Source of the DNA: Thermoleophilaceae bacterium
GTDB lineage: Bacteria > Actinomycetota > Thermoleophilia > Solirubrobacterales > Thermoleophilaceae
Length of the DNA stretch: 64,000 nucleotides
Assembly: GCA_040901445.1 (NCBI GenBank)
Contig: JBBDYQ010000012.1
Location: 105,651 to 169,650 of the forward strand
Direction of reading: 5' to 3'
Shown here: piece after piece, positions 1 through 7,769 of the stretch
Layout: every line of letters starts with the position of its first letter
Position numbering within the stretch: position 1 is the stretch's first letter
The notes under the pieces: model-generated
What the model was told of the DNA's origin: nothing
The model's input: the letters and a program-made list of their open reading frames with translations, nothing else
Database searches by the model: none
Program-made: the position numbers and the translations under genes

Positions 1-341
1 CCGAACTTCCAGACCGGCGGCGTGGCGATGCCGACGTGGGCGCCGATGCCGGCGGCCAGCCCGCCCGAGCCGCAGCGCGCCAGCTCCTCGGTGAAGACGG
101 CGTCGTGGAGGTGGTCGCCGCCCTGGCCGCCGTACGCCTCCGGGTACTTCAACCCCAGGTAGCCCACCGCCGCGAGCTTCTCGAACACCTCGTTCGGGAA
201 CCACTCGTCGTCCTCCCACTGCATGGCGTTGGGGCGCAGCTCCCTGGCCACGAAGCGGCGGATGGACTGGCGCAGGTCATCGTGCTCCTCGGTGAACGGG
301 GGGAGCAGCTTGCGCGCGGTGGGGGCGGGGATGGCGTTCAC
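1..341 (-). CDS. acyl-CoA dehydrogenase, N-terminal part (runs off the window)
   Basis: This is the N-terminal 113 residues of an FAD-dependent acyl-CoA dehydrogenase, which would oxidise an acyl-CoA to the enoyl-CoA. The reverse strand reads an N-terminal helix (FTEEHDDLRQSIRRFV), then YGGQGGDHLHDAVFTEEL and a GSGGLAAGIGAH stretch, all typical of the family and closely matching the complete paralogue at 4733-5920. The start is GTG at 341, sharing GTGA with the stop of the SnoaL-like gene, so translation is probably coupled. It is third in an operon with the metallo-beta-lactamase and SnoaL genes. The C-terminal half with the catalytic base is outside the window, so chain-length preference cannot be judged. 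Confidence 0.85.
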   Translation of the reverse strand, partial: MNAIPAPTARKLLPPFTEEHDDLRQSIRRFVARELRPNAMQWEDDEWFPNEVFEKLAAVGYLGLKYPEAYGGQGGDHLHDAVFTEELARCGSGGLAAGIGAHVGIATPPVWKF

Positions 342-751
342 AGCGTCGTGTGGCCCCGGCCGGCGTGGTCGAAGCCCAGCAGGTCGCCGCTGGGATTCTT
401 CGTCGAGCCGTGGTGATAGGCGCGCACCTCGCAGATCCTGCCGTCGCGGAAGCGGAAGAACTCCGCGCCGCGGTCCAGGCGGCGCTCGCCGCTGTCGGGG
501 TGGCGCCAGGTCATGGTCCATTCGATGCAGGCCTGCTCGCCGTCCTCGATGCCGTTCTCGAGGAACCACTGCCCCTCGATGTTCTCCACCGCCCAATGCG
601 TGTGCTCGCCGATCGTGCGCCCGCCCTCGTGCGGCCCCAGGCGCGTGTAGTAGTGCACAGCGTCGTCGGTGAAGTGGGCGGCCACGGCATCGGCGTCGCC
701 GGTGTTGAGCGCCTCGTAGTAGGAGCGGATGTGGTCGAGCAGGGCGCCCAT
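338..751 (-). CDS. SnoaL-like / nuclear transport factor 2-fold protein
   Basis: This 137-residue protein has the NTF2-like (SnoaL) cone fold. It starts MGALLDHIRSYYEALNTGD, followed by the typical FTDDAVHYYTRLGP segment, a WTMTWRHPDSGERRL strand, and FFRFRDGRICEVRAYHH at the C-terminus. Such proteins act as small isomerases, cyclases or hydratases, or only bind ligands. The substrate here is unknown. The ATG overlaps the stop of the upstream metallo-beta-lactamase gene by one base, and its own stop overlaps the acyl-CoA dehydrogenase start. This suggests the three proteins act on one acyl-CoA or related substrate. Confidence 0.8.
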   Translation of the reverse strand: MGALLDHIRSYYEALNTGDADAVAAHFTDDAVHYYTRLGPHEGGRTIGEHTHWAVENIEGQWFLENGIEDGEQACIEWTMTWRHPDSGERRLDRGAEFFRFRDGRICEVRAYHHGSTKNPSGDLLGFDHAGRGHTTL

Positions 752-1500
752 CAGGCTGCGTTGGCGGCGCGCTCGAGCTGCGCCCGCACGTCCCCCGTGA
801 CGGGGTCGGCGTGGCCGGGCCAGGCGGCGGCCGGCTCCATGGCGGCCAGCTTGCGGATCGACGCGCGCGCCTCGTCGGTGTCCCGGTTGAACGCCCTGTG
901 AGGCACGCGCGGCGGCCCGGAGGGGCTCGTGATCTTCATCGGGTCGAGCGTGTAGAAGGTGTCGGTGACCAGCGCGAGGCGGTCCGACTCGCGCCAGAGG
1001 CCGATCAGCCCGGGGGCGTGGCCCGGCAGGTGCACCACGCGGAATCCGGCCACGTCGTCCCCCTCCGCCACGGTGCCGGCCACCTCGCACGGGCCGCCGT
1101 CCCAGAGCCGGAGGAAGCGCGGGTAGAGGAAGCGCATGAGGGCGGGCTCGATCTTCGACATGTCGAAGTAGTCGGTGTGCGGGCGCAGCGGATCCTCGGC
1201 GTAGCGCCTGTCCGCCTCGTGGCAGAACACCGGTGCGCCCAGACCCGGCGCCGCGCCGCGATGGTCCTCGTGCGCGTGGCCCAGCACCACGCGCTTGATG
1301 CCGCCCATCCCCGCCGCGGCAGCCTTGATGCCGTCCACCATGTCGTGGATTCCCGCGTCGAAGACGGTGACCCCGCCGTCGTCCTCCAGCAGGTAGACGT
1401 TCATCAGCTTCTTCGGGAAGCCGCCGCGCACGACCCAGACGCCGCCGGCGACGGGTTCGACTCTGACGCCCTTGGGGCCCCGGCCGATCTGGCGCTCCAT
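751..1500 (-). CDS. MBL-fold metallohydrolase
   Basis: A 249-residue metallo-beta-lactamase-fold hydrolase. The metal-binding HxHxDH motif is visible as HAHEDH in VVLGHAHEDHRGAAP. A later HLPGHAPG supplies the next histidine, a TDTFYTLDP segment carries the bridging aspartate, and WPGHADP carries the C-terminal histidine. This pattern fits glyoxalase II-like or generic MBL hydrolases acting on thioesters, lactones or phosphoesters. It is the first gene of the minus-strand operon with SnoaL-like and acyl-CoA dehydrogenase genes, so a CoA-thioester or lactone substrate is plausible but unproven. The ATG at 1500 lies 48 nt from the divergent ABC-transporter start, so the two operons share a short promoter region. 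Confidence 0.85.
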   Translation of the reverse strand: MERQIGRGPKGVRVEPVAGGVWVVRGGFPKKLMNVYLLEDDGGVTVFDAGIHDMVDGIKAAAAGMGGIKRVVLGHAHEDHRGAAPGLGAPVFCHEADRRYAEDPLRPHTDYFDMSKIEPALMRFLYPRFLRLWDGGPCEVAGTVAEGDDVAGFRVVHLPGHAPGLIGLWRESDRLALVTDTFYTLDPMKITSPSGPPRVPHRAFNRDTDEARASIRKLAAMEPAAAWPGHADPVTGDVRAQLERAANAA

Positions 1501-1533
1501 GGGCCGGCACCCTATCGGCCGGGCGGCAGCGCG

Positions 1534-1539
1534 TAGACT
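1534..1539 (+). promoter_or_regulatory. -10 box (TAGACT) of the amino-acid ABC transporter
   Basis: TAGACT lies 9 nt upstream of the ATG at 1549. The spacing would place the transcription start at or next to the start codon. It fits the recurrent leaderless arrangement seen at about a dozen genes in this window. Confidence 0.45.
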
Positions 1540-1548
1540 GCGCCACAG

Positions 1549-2292
1549 ATGGGAGGAGACCATCTCGTCGAGCTCCGCCAGGTCCGCAAGAGCTTCGGGG
1601 ACAACCTCGTGCTCGACGGCATCGACCTGAGGCTCGACCGCGGCGAGGCCATCGTGGTCGCCGGCCCCTCGGGCTCGGGCAAGTCCACGCTGCTGCGCTG
1701 CATCAACGGGCTCGAGACGGTCGACTCCGGCGAGATCCGCTTCGACGATCAGCCGGTCAGCCAGGCCGGCAAGGGCATCCACCGCCTGCGCGCCGAGATC
1801 GGCATGGTCTTCCAGCAGTTCAACCTCTTCCCGCACAAGACCGTGCTCGACAACATCGTGCTCGCCCCTGTCGAGGTGAGGGGGATGGAGCGCGCGGCCG
1901 CCCGCGACCTCGCCGAGCGGCTGCTCGATCGCGTCGGGATCCCGGAGAAGGCCGCTGCGTACCCCGCCGACCTCTCGGGCGGCCAGCAGCAGCGGGTGGC
2001 GATCGCCCGCGCGCTGGCAATGGAGCCCAAGCTCATGCTCTTCGACGAGCCCACCTCGGCGCTCGACCCGGAGATGATCCGGGAGGTGCTCGACGTCATG
2101 CGCGACCTCGCCCGCGACGGCATGACGATGGTCGTCGTCACGCATGAGATGGGATTCGCCAGAGAGGTCTGCGACCGCATAGTTTTCGTCGACTACGGGC
2201 AGATCGTGGAGCAGGGACCTCCGGACGAGTTCTTCGCGGCCGCGAAGAGCGATCGCGCCCGGGAGTTCGTCGACAAGATCATTCATCACTGA
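1549..2292 (+). CDS. polar amino-acid ABC transporter, ATP-binding protein (GlnQ/GltL type)
   Basis: A 247-residue ATPase that would energise uptake of a polar amino acid such as glutamate, aspartate or glutamine at the cytoplasmic membrane. Walker A is GPSGSGKST at residues 39-47. The Q-loop region is [14 protein letters not shown], the signature is LSGGQQQR near residue 142, Walker B is [14 protein letters not shown], and the switch histidine is in [13 protein letters not shown]. Its length is normal for the family. It is first in a four-gene transporter operon, 13 nt before the binding-protein gene. The substrate cannot be fixed from the ATPase. Confidence 0.93.
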   Translation: MGGDHLVELRQVRKSFGDNLVLDGIDLRLDRGEAIVVAGPSGSGKSTLLRCINGLETVDSGEIRFDDQPVSQAGKGIHRLRAEIGMVFQQFNLFPHKTVLDNIVLAPVEVRGMERAAARDLAERLLDRVGIPEKAAAYPADLSGGQQQRVAIARALAMEPKLMLFDEPTSALDPEMIREVLDVMRDLARDGMTMVVVTHEMGFAREVCDRIVFVDYGQIVEQGPPDEFFAAAKSDRAREFVDKIIHH

Positions 2293-2305
2293 TGGGGGAG
2301 GGCTC

Positions 2306-3205
2306 ATGAGGCAGAGGTCGAGCTGGCGCGTCATCGCGCTTGCGGTCTTCGCGCTGCTCGTGCTGGTAGCGGCGGGCTGCGGCGACGACGACGACGACGA
2401 GGGCAACGGCGACGGTGCCCAGCAGGCGGAGGTCGAGCAGTTCCCCGCCGACACCACGATGGGCCGGATCCAGCGCGAGGGCGAGATCGTGATCGGCGTG
2501 AAGTTCGACGTGCCGCCGTTCGGCTTTCGGAACCCGCAGAGCGGCGACGTCGAGGGCTTCGACATCGACCGCGGGCGGGAGATCGCCGAGGCGCTCGGCG
2601 TGGAGCCGCGCTTCATCGAGGCGATCTCCGACAACCGCATCCCCTTCCTCCGGGACGGCACCGCGGACCTGATCCTCTCGACCATGACCATCACCGCCGA
2701 GCGCGACGAGGAGATCGACTTCTCCGAGCCGTACTACATCGCCCGCGGCCGGATCCTCGTACGGGAGGGCTCGGACATCCAGGGCGTCGACGACCTCGCG
2801 GGCAACAGCGTCTGCACGGCGCTGGGCTCGACCTACGACGAGACGCTCCAGGAGCAGGCTCCCGACGCCGACCGCCGGCTGGTGGACTCCTACTCCGAGT
2901 GCCTCGAGCTGATCCAGAACGAGGCCGTGGACGCCGTCTCCACCGACGACGTGATCCTCACGGGCATGATCGTCCAGGACGACACGCTGCAGCTCGTGGG
3001 CGACGAGCTCACCACGGAGCCCTACGGTGCCGGGCTCACGGAGGGCGACACCGCGTTCAAGGAGTTCGTGGACGGCGTCCTCGCCGAGTCCAAGCAGGAC
3101 GGCCGCTGGGCCGAGTCGTATGAGGAGTGGGTCGGGCAGTACACGGGCGAGGAGCAGGAGCCGCCCACGATGTCGCTCGAGGAGGCGCTCGAGCTGACCG
3201 AGTAG
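2306..3205 (+). CDS. amino-acid ABC transporter substrate-binding lipoprotein
   Basis: A 299-residue extracellular solute-binding protein, family 3. A lipoprotein signal peptide with lipobox LVAAGC (acylated Cys25) is followed by an Asp-rich linker. The mature part has IVIGVKFDVPPFGFRNP, GFDIDRGREIAEALG and LILSTMTITAERDEEIDFSEPYY, the classic glutamate/polar-amino-acid binding motif. A GSTYDETL segment forms the second-lobe site. The stop codon is directly followed by the first permease ATG. The GluB-like pattern makes glutamate or aspartate likely, but this is inferred. Confidence 0.92.
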   Translation: MRQRSSWRVIALAVFALLVLVAAGCGDDDDDEGNGDGAQQAEVEQFPADTTMGRIQREGEIVIGVKFDVPPFGFRNPQSGDVEGFDIDRGREIAEALGVEPRFIEAISDNRIPFLRDGTADLILSTMTITAERDEEIDFSEPYYIARGRILVREGSDIQGVDDLAGNSVCTALGSTYDETLQEQAPDADRRLVDSYSECLELIQNEAVDAVSTDDVILTGMIVQDDTLQLVGDELTTEPYGAGLTEGDTAFKEFVDGVLAESKQDGRWAESYEEWVGQYTGEEQEPPTMSLEEALELTE

Positions 3206-3868
3206 ATGACCGAACTCTGGGAGGTGCTCACCGAGCACCTCCCCGAGCTCAGCTCCGGGCTCTGGGTGACCATCCGGATCGTGGCGGTCGCCTTCGTGAT
3301 CGCCATGGTCGTCGGAACCCTGGTGGCGGCGCTGCGGGTGGCCCCGTCGAAGTGGGTGCAGCGCGCCGGCGGCATCTACGTAGAGACGTTCCGCAACATC
3401 CCGCTGCTGGTCCTCCTGTTCATCTCGTTCGCCGGGCTGCGGCGCGCGGGGGTGCCGATCAATGCCTGGGTGGCGGGCACGGCGAGCCTCGGCCTGTACA
3501 CGGCCGCCTACGTCGCCGAGGTCCTGCGCTCGGGCGTGTTCTCGGTCAGCCGCGGGCAGATCGAGGCGTCGCTGTCGCTCGGCTTCACGTACCCGCAGAC
3601 GCTGCGCCGGATCGTGCTGCCGCAGGCGTTCCGCACCGTGGTCTCCCCGCTCGGGAGCCTCGTGATCGCGATGATCAAGAACTCGGCGATCATCGGCGTC
3701 TCGCTGCTCGCGCTTCCCGACCTGCTCAAGGAGGCGCGCATCGCCCAGTCACGCACGTTCCAGACCGACGAGATCTTCTTTTGGGCGGCCGTCGGCTACC
3801 TGCTGCTCACAGCGAGCGCCACGCTCGCCGTCCGCTACCTCGAGCGCCGGTTCGCGATCCGCCGATGA
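3206..3868 (+). CDS. amino-acid ABC transporter permease 1
   Basis: A 220-residue inner-membrane permease of the His/Glu/Gln/Arg (HisMQ) family. It has five predicted membrane segments and a conserved YVETFRNIPLLVLLF motif early in the protein. The EAA loop reads EASLSLGFTYPQTLRRIVLPQAF and docks on the GlnQ-type ATPase. The gene starts immediately after the binding-protein stop and overlaps permease 2 by ATGA. The two permeases probably form a heterodimeric channel. Confidence 0.92.
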   Translation: MTELWEVLTEHLPELSSGLWVTIRIVAVAFVIAMVVGTLVAALRVAPSKWVQRAGGIYVETFRNIPLLVLLFISFAGLRRAGVPINAWVAGTASLGLYTAAYVAEVLRSGVFSVSRGQIEASLSLGFTYPQTLRRIVLPQAFRTVVSPLGSLVIAMIKNSAIIGVSLLALPDLLKEARIAQSRTFQTDEIFFWAAVGYLLLTASATLAVRYLERRFAIRR

Positions 3869-4662
3869 GCTACCTCGTCGACCCCGGCAACTGGGAGTGG
3901 CTCGTCAGCGGGAACAACCTGCGCTTCCTGCTCGAGGGCTTCGCCGTGAACCTGGAGATCGCCGCGATCGCGATCGTGTTCTCGCTCGGCTTCGGGCTGC
4001 TCCTCGCGCTGGCGCGGATCTCCCGCTTCCGGCTGCTGTCGGCCGCCGCCGGCGCGTGGGTGGACGTCTGGCGCAACCTGCCGCTGATCTTCATCATCCT
4101 CTACCTCGCGCTGGGCCTGCCCGAGCCGTGGCGAGACGCCTACGAGGACGTGGTCCCGGGCTTCCTCCCCGAGGTGCTCCAGTCGGGACGCGTGCTCGCC
4201 GCGCTGCTCGGGCTCGTGCTCTACAACTCGGCGGTGCTGGCCGAGGTCATGCGCGCGGGCATCCTCTCGCTCGACCGCGGCCAGGGGGAGGCGGCCTCGG
4301 CGCTGGGGCTCACCTACCGCCAGTCGATGCGCCACGTGATCCTGCCCCAGGGCCTGCGGCGGATGGTGCCGGCCACCGTGTCGCAGCTCATCACCCTGAA
4401 CAAGGACACGACGCTGGTGAGCATCATCGCCATCCAGGAGGTCATGCGCCACGGCCGGATCGTGACCAGCGCGAACTTCTTCGGCGGAATTCAGGCGCCG
4501 GTCCTGCAGGTCTTCATCTTCATCGGGCTGCTGTTCATCGTCGTGAACCTGGCACTGTCGCGCCTGTCGCGCCGGCTCGAGGTCCGGGAGCGCCGCCGCA
4601 CCGGCACGACCCTCGCGCGCGTGCGCGGGATCGAGGACCAGGTGGCGACGGAGCCTGCCTAG
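3865..4662 (+). CDS. amino-acid ABC transporter permease 2
   Basis: A 265-residue second HisM-family permease and partner of the preceding one. It shows DVWRNLPLIFIILYLALGLP, then the EAA loop EAASALGLTYRQSMRHVILPQGL. The C-terminal tail is basic (RERRRTGTTLARVRG). The start ATG at 3865 overlaps the previous stop (ATGA), giving tight stoichiometry. The gene ends the operon, with a strong hairpin about 20 nt downstream. Confidence 0.92.
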   Translation: MSYLVDPGNWEWLVSGNNLRFLLEGFAVNLEIAAIAIVFSLGFGLLLALARISRFRLLSAAAGAWVDVWRNLPLIFIILYLALGLPEPWRDAYEDVVPGFLPEVLQSGRVLAALLGLVLYNSAVLAEVMRAGILSLDRGQGEAASALGLTYRQSMRHVILPQGLRRMVPATVSQLITLNKDTTLVSIIAIQEVMRHGRIVTSANFFGGIQAPVLQVFIFIGLLFIVVNLALSRLSRRLEVRERRRTGTTLARVRGIEDQVATEPA

Positions 4663-4680
4663 TGCCCAGCTCCGCACACC

Positions 4681-4725
4681 GAACGTCCCGCGCACCCCCC
4701 TAGGACGTGGGTGTGCGGGACGTTC
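4681..4725. terminator. bidirectional hairpin terminator between convergent genes
   Basis: The inverted repeat has 17-bp arms (4681-4697 and 4709-4725, left arm beginning GAACGTCCCG) with a single G-U wobble and an 11-nt loop containing CCTAGG. It lies exactly between the convergent permease and acyl-CoA dehydrogenase stops. No long U-tract follows, as is usual for terminators in very GC-rich actinobacteria. A near-copy of its edge sequence recurs at 39355-39371. Confidence 0.7.
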
Positions 4726-4732
4726 ACCTCGT

Positions 4733-5920
4733 CTAGAGGCCGTACGAGCGGCCGATGACGTCGAGCATGATCTCGTCCGTGCCGGCCCCGATGCGGTTGA
4801 GGCGCATGTCGCGCCACACGCGCTCCACGCCGTACTCCTTCATGTAGCCGGCGCCGCCGTGGATCTGGATGCACTCGTCGGCCACCTCGCAGGCGATGCG
4901 CGACGCGTACAGCTTGGCCATCGAGATCTCGCGCACGGGGTACTCGCCGTTGTTGAAGCGCCACGCGGTCATGTAGACCATCTGCCGCGCCGTCTCGATC
5001 TTCGTGGCCATCTCGGCGAACTTGTGGCGGATGACCTGGAAGTGGCCGATCTGGCGCCCGAACGCCTCGCGCTCCTGCGCGTACTGGAGCGTGCGGTCGA
5101 AGCAGCGCTGGGCGCCCGCGACGCAGCCCGCGGCGCCGATCAGGCGCTCGCCCTGGAGCTCCCACATGATGTGGTAGAAGCCCTTGCCCTCCTGGCCGAG
5201 CACGGCGTCGCCCGGCACGCGGACGTCCGAGAAGGCGAGCAGCGCGGTGTCCGACGCGTGCATGCCGAGCTTCTCGAGCTTCTTCTCGCGGATCACGCCC
5301 GGCGAGTCCATGTCCACGAGGAAGAGCGTGAAGCCGTCATAGCCGGCGTCCGGATCGGTCTTGGTGACGAGCACGATCGTGTTGGCCCGGTGCCCGTTGG
5401 TGATGTAGGTCTTCGACCCGTTGATCACCCAGTCGTCGCCGTCCCGGACCGCGCGGGTCTTGATGCCGGACACGTCCGAGCCGGCGTCGGGCTCGGTGAT
5501 GCCCAGGCAGAGGATGTTCTCTCCCCGGATGGCGGGGACGAGGTAGCGCTGCTTCTGCTCCTCGCTGCCGAACAGGTGGATGGGCGGCATGGCCATGTCC
5601 GTGTGCACCGCGATGCCCATGGTGAGCCCGCCGGAGTTCGACTTCGGCATCTCCTCCGCGAGGACCAGGTTCGCGAAGTAGTCGCCGCCCTGGCCCCCGT
5701 ACTCCTCGGGCATGGACAGGCCGAGGAAGCCGAGCTCGCCCATGCGCGTGAAGACCCAGTCCTCGAACGTCTCCTCCTCCCACTTCTCGGCGTGGGGGGT
5801 CAGCTCCTTCTCCACGAACCGGCCGATGGATTCCCGAAGCCGCTCGTGCTCCTCGGTGAAGATGAAGTGCTTGCGGGAGGACCCGTGGTCGGGCTTGAGG
5901 ACGGCTTCGGCTGTGGTCAT
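4733..5920 (-). CDS. acyl-CoA dehydrogenase (IVD/LCAD-like active site)
   Basis: A complete 395-residue acyl-CoA dehydrogenase, an FAD flavoprotein making enoyl-CoA and passing electrons to ETF. Visible motifs are YGGQGGDYFANLVLAEEM, ITEPDAGSDVSG, REAFGRQIGHFQ and IHGGAGYMKEYGVERVWRD. The usual YEGT glutamate near the C-terminus is replaced (IGAGTDEI). The alternative base seen in isovaleryl- and long-chain enzymes is present in GERLIGAAG, so the enzyme should be active. The start chosen is ATG at 5920 (MTTAEAV). A start at 5965 would add 15 residues overlapping the operator. The palindromic operator at 5948-5975 lies just upstream and is shared with the enoyl-CoA hydratase at 6680. Confidence 0.93.
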   Translation of the reverse strand: MTTAEAVLKPDHGSSRKHFIFTEEHERLRESIGRFVEKELTPHAEKWEEETFEDWVFTRMGELGFLGLSMPEEYGGQGGDYFANLVLAEEMPKSNSGGLTMGIAVHTDMAMPPIHLFGSEEQKQRYLVPAIRGENILCLGITEPDAGSDVSGIKTRAVRDGDDWVINGSKTYITNGHRANTIVLVTKTDPDAGYDGFTLFLVDMDSPGVIREKKLEKLGMHASDTALLAFSDVRVPGDAVLGQEGKGFYHIMWELQGERLIGAAGCVAGAQRCFDRTLQYAQEREAFGRQIGHFQVIRHKFAEMATKIETARQMVYMTAWRFNNGEYPVREISMAKLYASRIACEVADECIQIHGGAGYMKEYGVERVWRDMRLNRIGAGTDEIMLDVIGRSYGL

Positions 5921-5947
5921 GGCGCGGACGCTAGCGGAGCTCGCGCC

Positions 5948-5975
5948 AAAAGTAAACAGTGGCACTTCCTACTTT
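5948..5975. promoter_or_regulatory. palindromic operator, copy A (acyl-CoA dehydrogenase promoter)
   Basis: This 28-bp element lies 28 nt upstream of the acyl-CoA dehydrogenase start. Its right half is ACTTCCTACTTT and its left half is a degenerate inverted AAAGTNNNNAGT, with a 3-bp centre. It matches copy B at 6638-6665 at 20 of 28 positions. Its AT-rich composition in a GC-rich genome and its dyad symmetry point to a TetR- or GntR-type repressor site. The regulator is unknown. Confidence 0.7.
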
Positions 5976-5984
5976 CAGCCAAGC

Positions 5985-6431
5985 TCAGCGCCGGCCCAGG
6001 TGCACCACCCAGACGGTCGCGCGGCGGGAGCCGAGCCGCCCGTACTCGCGGCCCACGCCGCCCCAGGTGAAGCGCGGGTCGAGGAGCACTTTCCGGTGCG
6101 ACGCAGACTCCGCCCACAGCGTCACCACGCGCTCGGCGTCGCGCCTGCTGCCGGACTCCCACGCGATGTTCTCGCCGGTCAGCCGGAAGCGGCTGCTGGC
6201 CCACACCTGGCTGTGATGATGGGCGCGGTCGACGCGCAGGATGTGCGTCGCGTAGCGCCCGGCAGAGCGCGCCAGGCTGCGCGAGCGCCGGACGGCCTCC
6301 ACTCCGTTGGCGGCGCGGAGGTCGTTGATCTCGGCCAGGACGCGCCGTTCGGTCTCGGATGCCCCCGCGAAGGCGGGAGCGGCAAGCAGCAGGGCGCAGG
6401 CCATCAGCGCCGGGCGCAAACAGGAGGCCAT
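5985..6431 (-). CDS. secreted CAP-domain (SCP/PR-1 like) protein
   Basis: A 148-residue protein with an N-terminal signal peptide (ACALLLAAPAFAGAS) followed by a minimal CAP domain. The domain shows LAEINDLRAANGVEAV, a HHHSQ segment, LTGENIAWESG, WAESASHRKVLLDPRFTWGGVG and a final VWVVHLGR strand. The CAP cavity residues H and E (GENIAW, SHRKVLL) are present. Start ATG at 6431 has a good Shine-Dalgarno (GAAGGAGA). Bacterial CAP proteins are secreted, sometimes ligand-binding, and mostly of unknown function. It ends next to operator A but is transcribed in the same direction as the acyl-CoA dehydrogenase. Confidence 0.85.
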   Translation of the reverse strand: MASCLRPALMACALLLAAPAFAGASETERRVLAEINDLRAANGVEAVRRSRSLARSAGRYATHILRVDRAHHHSQVWASSRFRLTGENIAWESGSRRDAERVVTLWAESASHRKVLLDPRFTWGGVGREYGRLGSRRATVWVVHLGRR

Positions 6432-6637
6432 CGGGTCTCCTTCGAGTCGGGTGCACGAATCCATCCCCCGGTCCGAGCCGGAGAGGGTAGCGGCTGTGGC
6501 GGCAGGGCTCAGCGCGCGCGAGGCGGCCCACGCCGATGGGCCGCCCGGCGCCCGGTCGCAGCGACGGCGAGCCGGCGTAATGTCACCTGTGCGACGGTAC
6601 GCGGGGGCCCGGCTTGACGCTCCCCGCCGGAATCCGT

Positions 6638-6665
6638 CAAAGTGGGGAGTAGGACTTCCCACTTT
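6638..6665. promoter_or_regulatory. palindromic operator, copy B (enoyl-CoA hydratase promoter)
   Basis: The element reads CAAAGTGGGGAGTAGGACTT (first 20 bases) and ends CCCACTTT at 6665, 15 nt before the GTG start of the enoyl-CoA hydratase. The 8-bp outer arms AAAGTGGG and CCCACTTT are perfect inverted repeats. Inner half-sites AGT and ACT flank a 3-bp centre. The position would block RNA polymerase or the ribosome-proximal region. It is the same element as copy A. Confidence 0.75.
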
Positions 6666-6679
6666 CGGCGAGGAGGCCC

Positions 6680-7462
6680 GTGGCCTACGACACGATCAGC
6701 TACGACGCCGCGGACGGCGGCGTCGCCACCATCACGCTGGACCAGCCCGACACGCGCAACGCGCTCTCCAACGAGCTGCTCGACGAGCTGATCGACGCGT
6801 TCGCCACCGCCAACGCCGACGACGCCGTGCGGGCGGTCGTGCTCACCTCCTCCCACGACAAGGTGTTCTCCTCCGGCGCCAACCTCGCGGGCTTCGGCGC
6901 CGACGTCGCGCTGGTGCACAAGCACGCCGCCAGCGAGCGGCTGGTCACGATCCTCGGCTCGATCGGCGCGGGCAAGCCCACGATCTGCGCGGCCAACGGG
7001 CACGTGCTGGCGGGGGCGCTCGGCATCGCGCTGGCGTGCGACCTGATCGTGGCCAAGGACAGCGCGCAGTTCGGCACGCCCGAGATCAACGTGGGCGCCT
7101 TCCCGTACATGATCATGGCGCTGATCTACCGCAACGTTGGCCGCAAGAAGACCAACGAGCTGCTGCTGCTGGGCGACCGCGTGAGCGCGACCGAGGCCGA
7201 GCGCATCGGCATCGTCAACCGCGTGCTGCCCGACGCGGAGTTCGAGGACGGCGTGCGCGAGTGGGCGGAGAAGCTGGCCTCGAAGTCGCCGCTCATCATG
7301 GGCCTGGGCAAGCAGGCGATGTTCCGCCAGCAGGACATGCCGCTGGCCGACGCCCTCGAGTTCCTCCACAGCCAGCTCACCATCACGATGTCCACGGAGG
7401 ACCTGGTGGAGGGCGTCACGGCCTTCTTCGAGAAGCGCGATCCCGTGTGGAAGGGGCGCTGA
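6680..7462 (+). CDS. enoyl-CoA hydratase/isomerase (crotonase) family
   Basis: A 260-residue crotonase-fold enzyme acting on acyl-CoA thioesters, probably hydrating an enoyl-CoA. It shows GVATITLDQPDTRNALSNEL, an oxyanion-hole segment SSGANLAGFG, a second oxyanion region NGHVLAGALGIALACDLI, and the active-site Glu region FGTPEINVGAFP. The start is GTG at 6680, preceded by AGGAGG at 6671-6676. The following small gene begins 1 nt after its stop, and the carboxyltransferase gene follows in the same operon. Operator B lies in its promoter. Confidence 0.9.
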   Translation: MAYDTISYDAADGGVATITLDQPDTRNALSNELLDELIDAFATANADDAVRAVVLTSSHDKVFSSGANLAGFGADVALVHKHAASERLVTILGSIGAGKPTICAANGHVLAGALGIALACDLIVAKDSAQFGTPEINVGAFPYMIMALIYRNVGRKKTNELLLLGDRVSATEAERIGIVNRVLPDAEFEDGVREWAEKLASKSPLIMGLGKQAMFRQQDMPLADALEFLHSQLTITMSTEDLVEGVTAFFEKRDPVWKGR

Positions 7463-7463
7463 G

Positions 7464-7769
7464 ATGGGCGTCGCGCTTGCCGCTCTGCGCTGCCACGCCA
7501 CGAACGCGGAGAGCCTGCGTGGCGCCGAGGCGTTCGCGCGCGCGCTCGGCGAGCGCCTGGGCACGGAGGTGCGGATGATCGGGGATCCGCCGCCGGCGAT
7601 CGGCCAGCCGGAGTTCGAGGACGACGGGCTCGAGGAGCTCGTGGCCGCCGTCGCCCATCACAGCGAGGTCGTGGGCGTGGAGGCCACGGCCTTCGACGAT
7701 GCCGACCCGGAGACCGTCCTTCCCGCCGTCCAAGCGCTCATCACGAGAGGTGCCCATGTCCCAGGTTGA
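7464..7769 (+). CDS. small protein of unknown function, arginase N-terminus-like
   Basis: A 101-residue acidic protein translated in line between the enoyl-CoA hydratase (1-nt gap) and the carboxyltransferase, whose start it overlaps by 14 nt. Its pattern (ALRCHATNAESLRGAEAFA, VRMIGDPPPAIGQPEFEDD) recalls the N-terminal strand and helix of actinobacterial arginase/agmatinase-family proteins. All metal-binding motifs are absent, so it is not an arginase. It has no signal peptide or membrane segment. Tight packing argues that it is translated. Its function is unknown. Confidence 0.6.
   Translation: MGVALAALRCHATNAESLRGAEAFARALGERLGTEVRMIGDPPPAIGQPEFEDDGLEELVAAVAHHSEVVGVEATAFDDADPETVLPAVQALITRGAHVPG

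Noticed and set aside
4733..5920. Acyl-CoA dehydrogenase lacking the C-terminal YEGT glutamate, suspected inactive
   Set aside because: The alternative catalytic Glu of isovaleryl/long-chain-type enzymes is present in GERLIGAAG, so activity is expected.
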